A stretch of 17,422 nt of DNA from Bacteroidales bacterium UBA1253 (GTDB taxonomy: Bacteria > Bacteroidota > Bacteroidia > Bacteroidales > Paludibacteraceae), in contig DBVX01000089.1 of NCBI GenBank assembly GCA_002308815.1, positions 19,072-36,493 of the forward strand, written 5' to 3'. The position numbers were made by a program, and so were the translations under genes. Below the pieces are notes generated by a model that saw only the letters and a list, made by a program, of their open reading frames with translations, ran no database searches and was not told the origin of the DNA. Positions within the stretch are counted from its first letter, which is position 1. The number at the start of each line of letters is the position of its first letter. This document shows positions 15,195-17,422 of this stretch, piece by piece.

Positions 15195-15836
15195 TTACCG
15201 CAGCAACTGGTTCATACGGGCAATATACTTGCCGATAATGTCAAACTCTATATTGACAATTGTGCCGGGTTTGATGTACTGGAAATTGGTCACCTGATAG
15301 GTATAGGGGATGATGCAGACGCTGACATAGCCTTTGCCGTCCCTTACGTCCGGTTCACAGACCGTCAGACTAACGCCATTGATGCTCACTGACCCCTTGT
15401 CCACACAGAAATAGCCACGGCGTATCATCTCCTCGCTGCTGTCGTAGCGGAAACGGTAGTACCAACTGCCGTCCGTCTCGCGTGCCTCTATGCACTCCGC
15501 CGTTTGATCCACGTGACCCTGCACGATATGCCCGTCCAGCAGTTTGTCCAACGACATGGCACGCTCCACATTCACCCAATCGCCTTCTTTAAGCAGATCC
15601 AGATTGGTCAGCCGCAGCGTCTCCTGCATTGCCGTGACCGTGTAAAGATCTCCATCATTGCGCACCACGGTCAGGCACACGCCGTTGTGCGATACGGACT
15701 GGTCAATTTCCAGACGCTCCGCAGCAGACCGACTTGCTGTCTGAATGAAGGGATTGCGAAACGTAAAATGTTTGTTTTCCTGCTCTTTCTCAATGCGCAC
15801 TACCTGCGCCATGGCTTCCACTATTCCGCTGAACAT
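15195..15836 (-). CDS. ribE: Riboflavin synthase, alpha chain
   Basis: Converts two molecules of 6,7-dimethyl-8-ribityllumazine into riboflavin plus a pyrimidinedione, the last step of vitamin B2 synthesis in the cytosol. The 213-residue protein has the diagnostic start MFSGIVE and two lumazine-binding repeats: the first with SHNGVCLTV (49-57), the second opening DGHIVQGHVD (101-110) with SINGVSLTV (151-159), ending NIEFDIIGKY. Length and motif spacing are normal for the homotrimeric enzyme. The other rib genes (ribBA, ribD, ribH) are not adjacent. It has its own consensus promoter, and I see no FMN riboswitch: only 26 nt separate the -7 box from the ATG. The symbol is ribE (or ribC in E. coli naming). 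Confidence 0.95.
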   Translation of the reverse strand: MFSGIVEAMAQVVRIEKEQENKHFTFRNPFIQTASRSAAERLEIDQSVSHNGVCLTVVRNDGDLYTVTAMQETLRLTNLDLLKEGDWVNVERAMSLDKLLDGHIVQGHVDQTAECIEARETDGSWYYRFRYDSSEEMIRRGYFCVDKGSVSINGVSLTVCEPDVRDGKGYVSVCIIPYTYQVTNFQYIKPGTIVNIEFDIIGKYIARMNQLLR

Positions 15837-15862
15837 AGTTGTTATGATTTATAAATTCGCGA

Positions 15863-15894
15863 CAAAAGTACGGAAATTCCTCCACTCACACAAA
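15863..15894 (-). promoter_or_regulatory. Bacteroidetes promoter for riboflavin synthase
   Basis: On the minus strand TTTG (15894-15891) is followed after exactly 20 nt by TACTTTTG (15870-15863), a full match to TTTG-N19-21-TAnnTTTG. The -7 box ends 26 nt before the start codon at 15836. The promoter begins only 3 nt past the U-run of the terminator of the upstream surface-protein gene. Confidence 0.82.
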
Positions 15895-15897
15895 CCG

Positions 15898-15935
15898 AAA
15901 AAAAAATCCCCCGCAAGGGACTCCTGCGGGGGATT
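15898..15935 (-). terminator. Intrinsic terminator of the surface-protein gene
   Basis: A perfect 11-bp inverted repeat (AATCCCCCGCA at 15905-15915 and its complement at 15925-15935) flanks a 9-nt loop. On the minus-strand transcript the hairpin is followed by nine consecutive U (A-run 15898-15906 on the + strand, overlapping the foot of the stem). It lies 21 nt after the stop codon at 15957. There is no matching T-run on the plus strand, so it acts in one direction only. Confidence 0.9.
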
Positions 15936-15956
15936 GAAAAAACAGTTCCTCAACGG

Positions 15957-17422
15957 TTATTCGCCAATGTACAGAACTTTCTGTCCTTTGCGGATGTATA
16001 TCTGCTGCGGCTGCGGGTCACGTACCTCGCGACCGAGTACATCGTAGTACCTGCCGTCGCCATCCGCCTCAACTTCATCAACAGCTGTCACCTCCTCGCA
16101 AGCCTGTCCGCGCAGAGTGAAATACCTTGGGGCGACACCCGCTGAAGCGGGGATGGTGAGATAAGCCTTGCCGGCTTTGCACGTGAACGCTCCGACACCG
16201 TTAACCGTTCCCTTGGGCCAGTACAGACCGCCCTTGTTAGTGCCTTCCAAACGTGTCAAGATGTAATGCACATTACCATCGTTGGGTACCACTTCTTCCG
16301 TCAACCTGCCGCTGAGCATATTCTCCGGATAAGTTGCCGTGGTGGTCGTCTCATACAACGTATAGGTCGTGTTGGGATTGCCCTCAAAGAACACACCCGT
16401 ATAAGCCGGAATGACATTCAGCATCTTGTAAGTGAGATTCCTGCCACTGATGCCTGTATAGATGTAGGCCTTCAGACCGGAAGGAACAATGTACGCCTTG
16501 TCCGCATAGAGTGACAGGAATCCGTACTCGGACATCGTGACCGTAATGGATGCTGCGGGTACATACGTATAAGTTTGCGTCTTAAAGACAGAATTGGTGA
16601 ACGTCGCCGTATAGGTGGTGACTCCGCCTTCCGTTGTCACAGTCGCCGTACTAACCTCCACAATGTTGTGCGAAGCGTCGTTGCCGCACTCCCGCGTGGC
16701 CGTACAGGTTGTATGGTCGGCACTCCACGTATAGACAGGCTCTTTCCAGTCGTGACCAAGAGCGGGGATTTCCGTTGTGGTCGTCTGCGGGGCAAAAGCC
16801 GTATTGGTAAAGACCGCAGTATAAATATTCACACCTGCTTCGGTGCATGTGGGTGCGGTGGTACTCGTCAGCGTAGCGGTTACTGTTTCAGTTTCTATAT
16901 GTGTGTGGTCAAGTTCACATACGCGCTCTGCCGTGCAGTTGAGACCATTCCACGAATAAGCAGGGGCACCCCATTTGTGTACGTGTTCGGGAATCGGTTC
17001 GAACACCGCCACCAAGGTTACATCTTCAGTTCCCATCGTGAACGTGTACGATTCGTCTGTCCCGACAGAATTCTCCCCTATCTTCCATTCCACGAAGTCG
17101 TAACCTGCGGCTTTTTGAGCGGTCAAGTCGATTGTTGCTCCTTCAGCCATAGTTACGGGAGCTGTAATCTCGTCTGCTCCGGTTTTATATACCTTGCCGC
17201 TGTTGGCGGGATCAACAACCACTGTCAGGGTGTGGGTCACAGGAACGACAGCATTCTCCTCAAACTTAGCCGTTACCGTCATATCCGCATTCACGGTGAT
17301 GGTACGTCCGGCATCGGCGGTTTCGTCATCCCACTTTACGAAGTTCCATCCGTTGTCGGCAACAGCAGTAAGTGTGATGGTTTCCTCGCCGTTAGTTGTA
17401 TAGGTGTCACCATCGTAGTAGG
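15957..17422 (-). CDS. Secreted repeat protein, C-terminal 487 residues (InlB-B-like repeats, Cys/His repeats, Bacteroidetes C-terminal module)
   Basis: The frame is open through the right edge, so the N-terminus is missing; an in-frame GTG at 17294 is internal. Counting from the first whole codon at 17420: about 1-56 and 62-141 are two divergent InlB-type B-repeats (WNFVKWDD..., YDFVEWKIG..., each ending in TVTAKFEE or TLVAVFEP). Residues 145-290 hold two degenerate repeats with an H-x-W opening (HKW 148-150, HDW 223-225), a CTA-x-R-x-C pair (C162/C168 and C239/C245) and a YTA-x-FTN strand. Residues 291-487 match a module frequent at the C-terminus of large Bacteroidales surface proteins (YIVPSGLKAYIYTG, IPAYTGVFFEG, GKAYLTIPA), ending RYYDVLGREV...IYIRKGQKVLYIGE, similar to type IX secretion sorting tails. 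A cell-surface or secreted adhesin- or enzyme-like role is likely; the specific function is unknown. Confidence 0.75.
   Translation of the reverse strand, partial: YYDGDTYTTNGEETITLTAVADNGWNFVKWDDETADAGRTITVNADMTVTAKFEENAVVPVTHTLTVVVDPANSGKVYKTGADEITAPVTMAEGATIDLTAQKAAGYDFVEWKIGENSVGTDESYTFTMGTEDVTLVAVFEPIPEHVHKWGAPAYSWNGLNCTAERVCELDHTHIETETVTATLTSTTAPTCTEAGVNIYTAVFTNTAFAPQTTTTEIPALGHDWKEPVYTWSADHTTCTATRECGNDASHNIVEVSTATVTTEGGVTTYTATFTNSVFKTQTYTYVPAASITVTMSEYGFLSLYADKAYIVPSGLKAYIYTGISGRNLTYKMLNVIPAYTGVFFEGNPNTTYTLYETTTTATYPENMLSGRLTEEVVPNDGNVHYILTRLEGTNKGGLYWPKGTVNGVGAFTCKAGKAYLTIPASAGVAPRYFTLRGQACEEVTAVDEVEADGDGRYYDVLGREVRDPQPQQIYIRKGQKVLYIGE

Noticed and set aside
15837..15862. FMN riboswitch ahead of riboflavin synthase.
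   Set aside because: Only 26 nt lie between the -7 box and the start codon, far too short for that aptamer, and none of its conserved bases is seen.

Overview
The window reads as a chromosomal segment of a Bacteroidales bacterium (Bacteroidaceae/Prevotellaceae type). Three things point there: promoters of the Bacteroidetes form TTTG-N20-TAnnTTTG (532-563 on +, 15863-15894 on -), protein families typical of that group (single-chain NfnAB-like flavoprotein, Coq10-like SRPBCC protein, lipoprotein FKBP with its N-terminal domain, surface protein with a group-specific C-terminal module), and a general lack of Shine-Dalgarno sites. Base composition looks close to half G+C. Genus cannot be fixed from the sequence alone.

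Left part, + strand (1-5220): the 3' end of a sialidase-superfamily gene, then a good promoter and a tight five-gene cluster: SRPBCC-fold protein, phosphatidylserine decarboxylase (psd), deoxyribose-phosphate aldolase (deoC), a 749-residue fused NfnA/NfnB (GltD-like) iron-sulfur flavoprotein, and a small His-rich DUF1294 membrane protein. Gaps are 12-30 nt or an ATGA overlap, so one transcript is likely, though the products belong to different pathways (lipid synthesis, nucleoside salvage, redox balance).

Right part, - strand (5228-15148): a second compact run, read right to left: small cytosolic FKBP, FKBP lipoprotein with a duplicated N-terminal domain, MOP-family flippase, truA, tamB, yifB (comM-like). 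flippase/truA overlap by 38 nt and truA/tamB by ATGA, and this run meets the left cluster tail to tail with only 7 nt between the stop codons. Several products act in or across the envelope (periplasmic prolyl isomerase, flippase, TamB).

Far right, - strand: riboflavin synthase alpha chain with its own near-ideal promoter, then a strong intrinsic terminator closing a large secreted repeat protein whose 5' part lies outside the window.

No tRNA, rRNA, CRISPR array, insertion sequence or phage gene was seen, and no gene-free stretch exceeds about 120 nt. The window is mostly housekeeping. The best leads are the envelope-biased minus-strand operon, the twinned FKBP genes, the one-chain Nfn with an Asp iron-sulfur ligand, and the modular surface protein. 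I found no convincing sign of an entirely new system.
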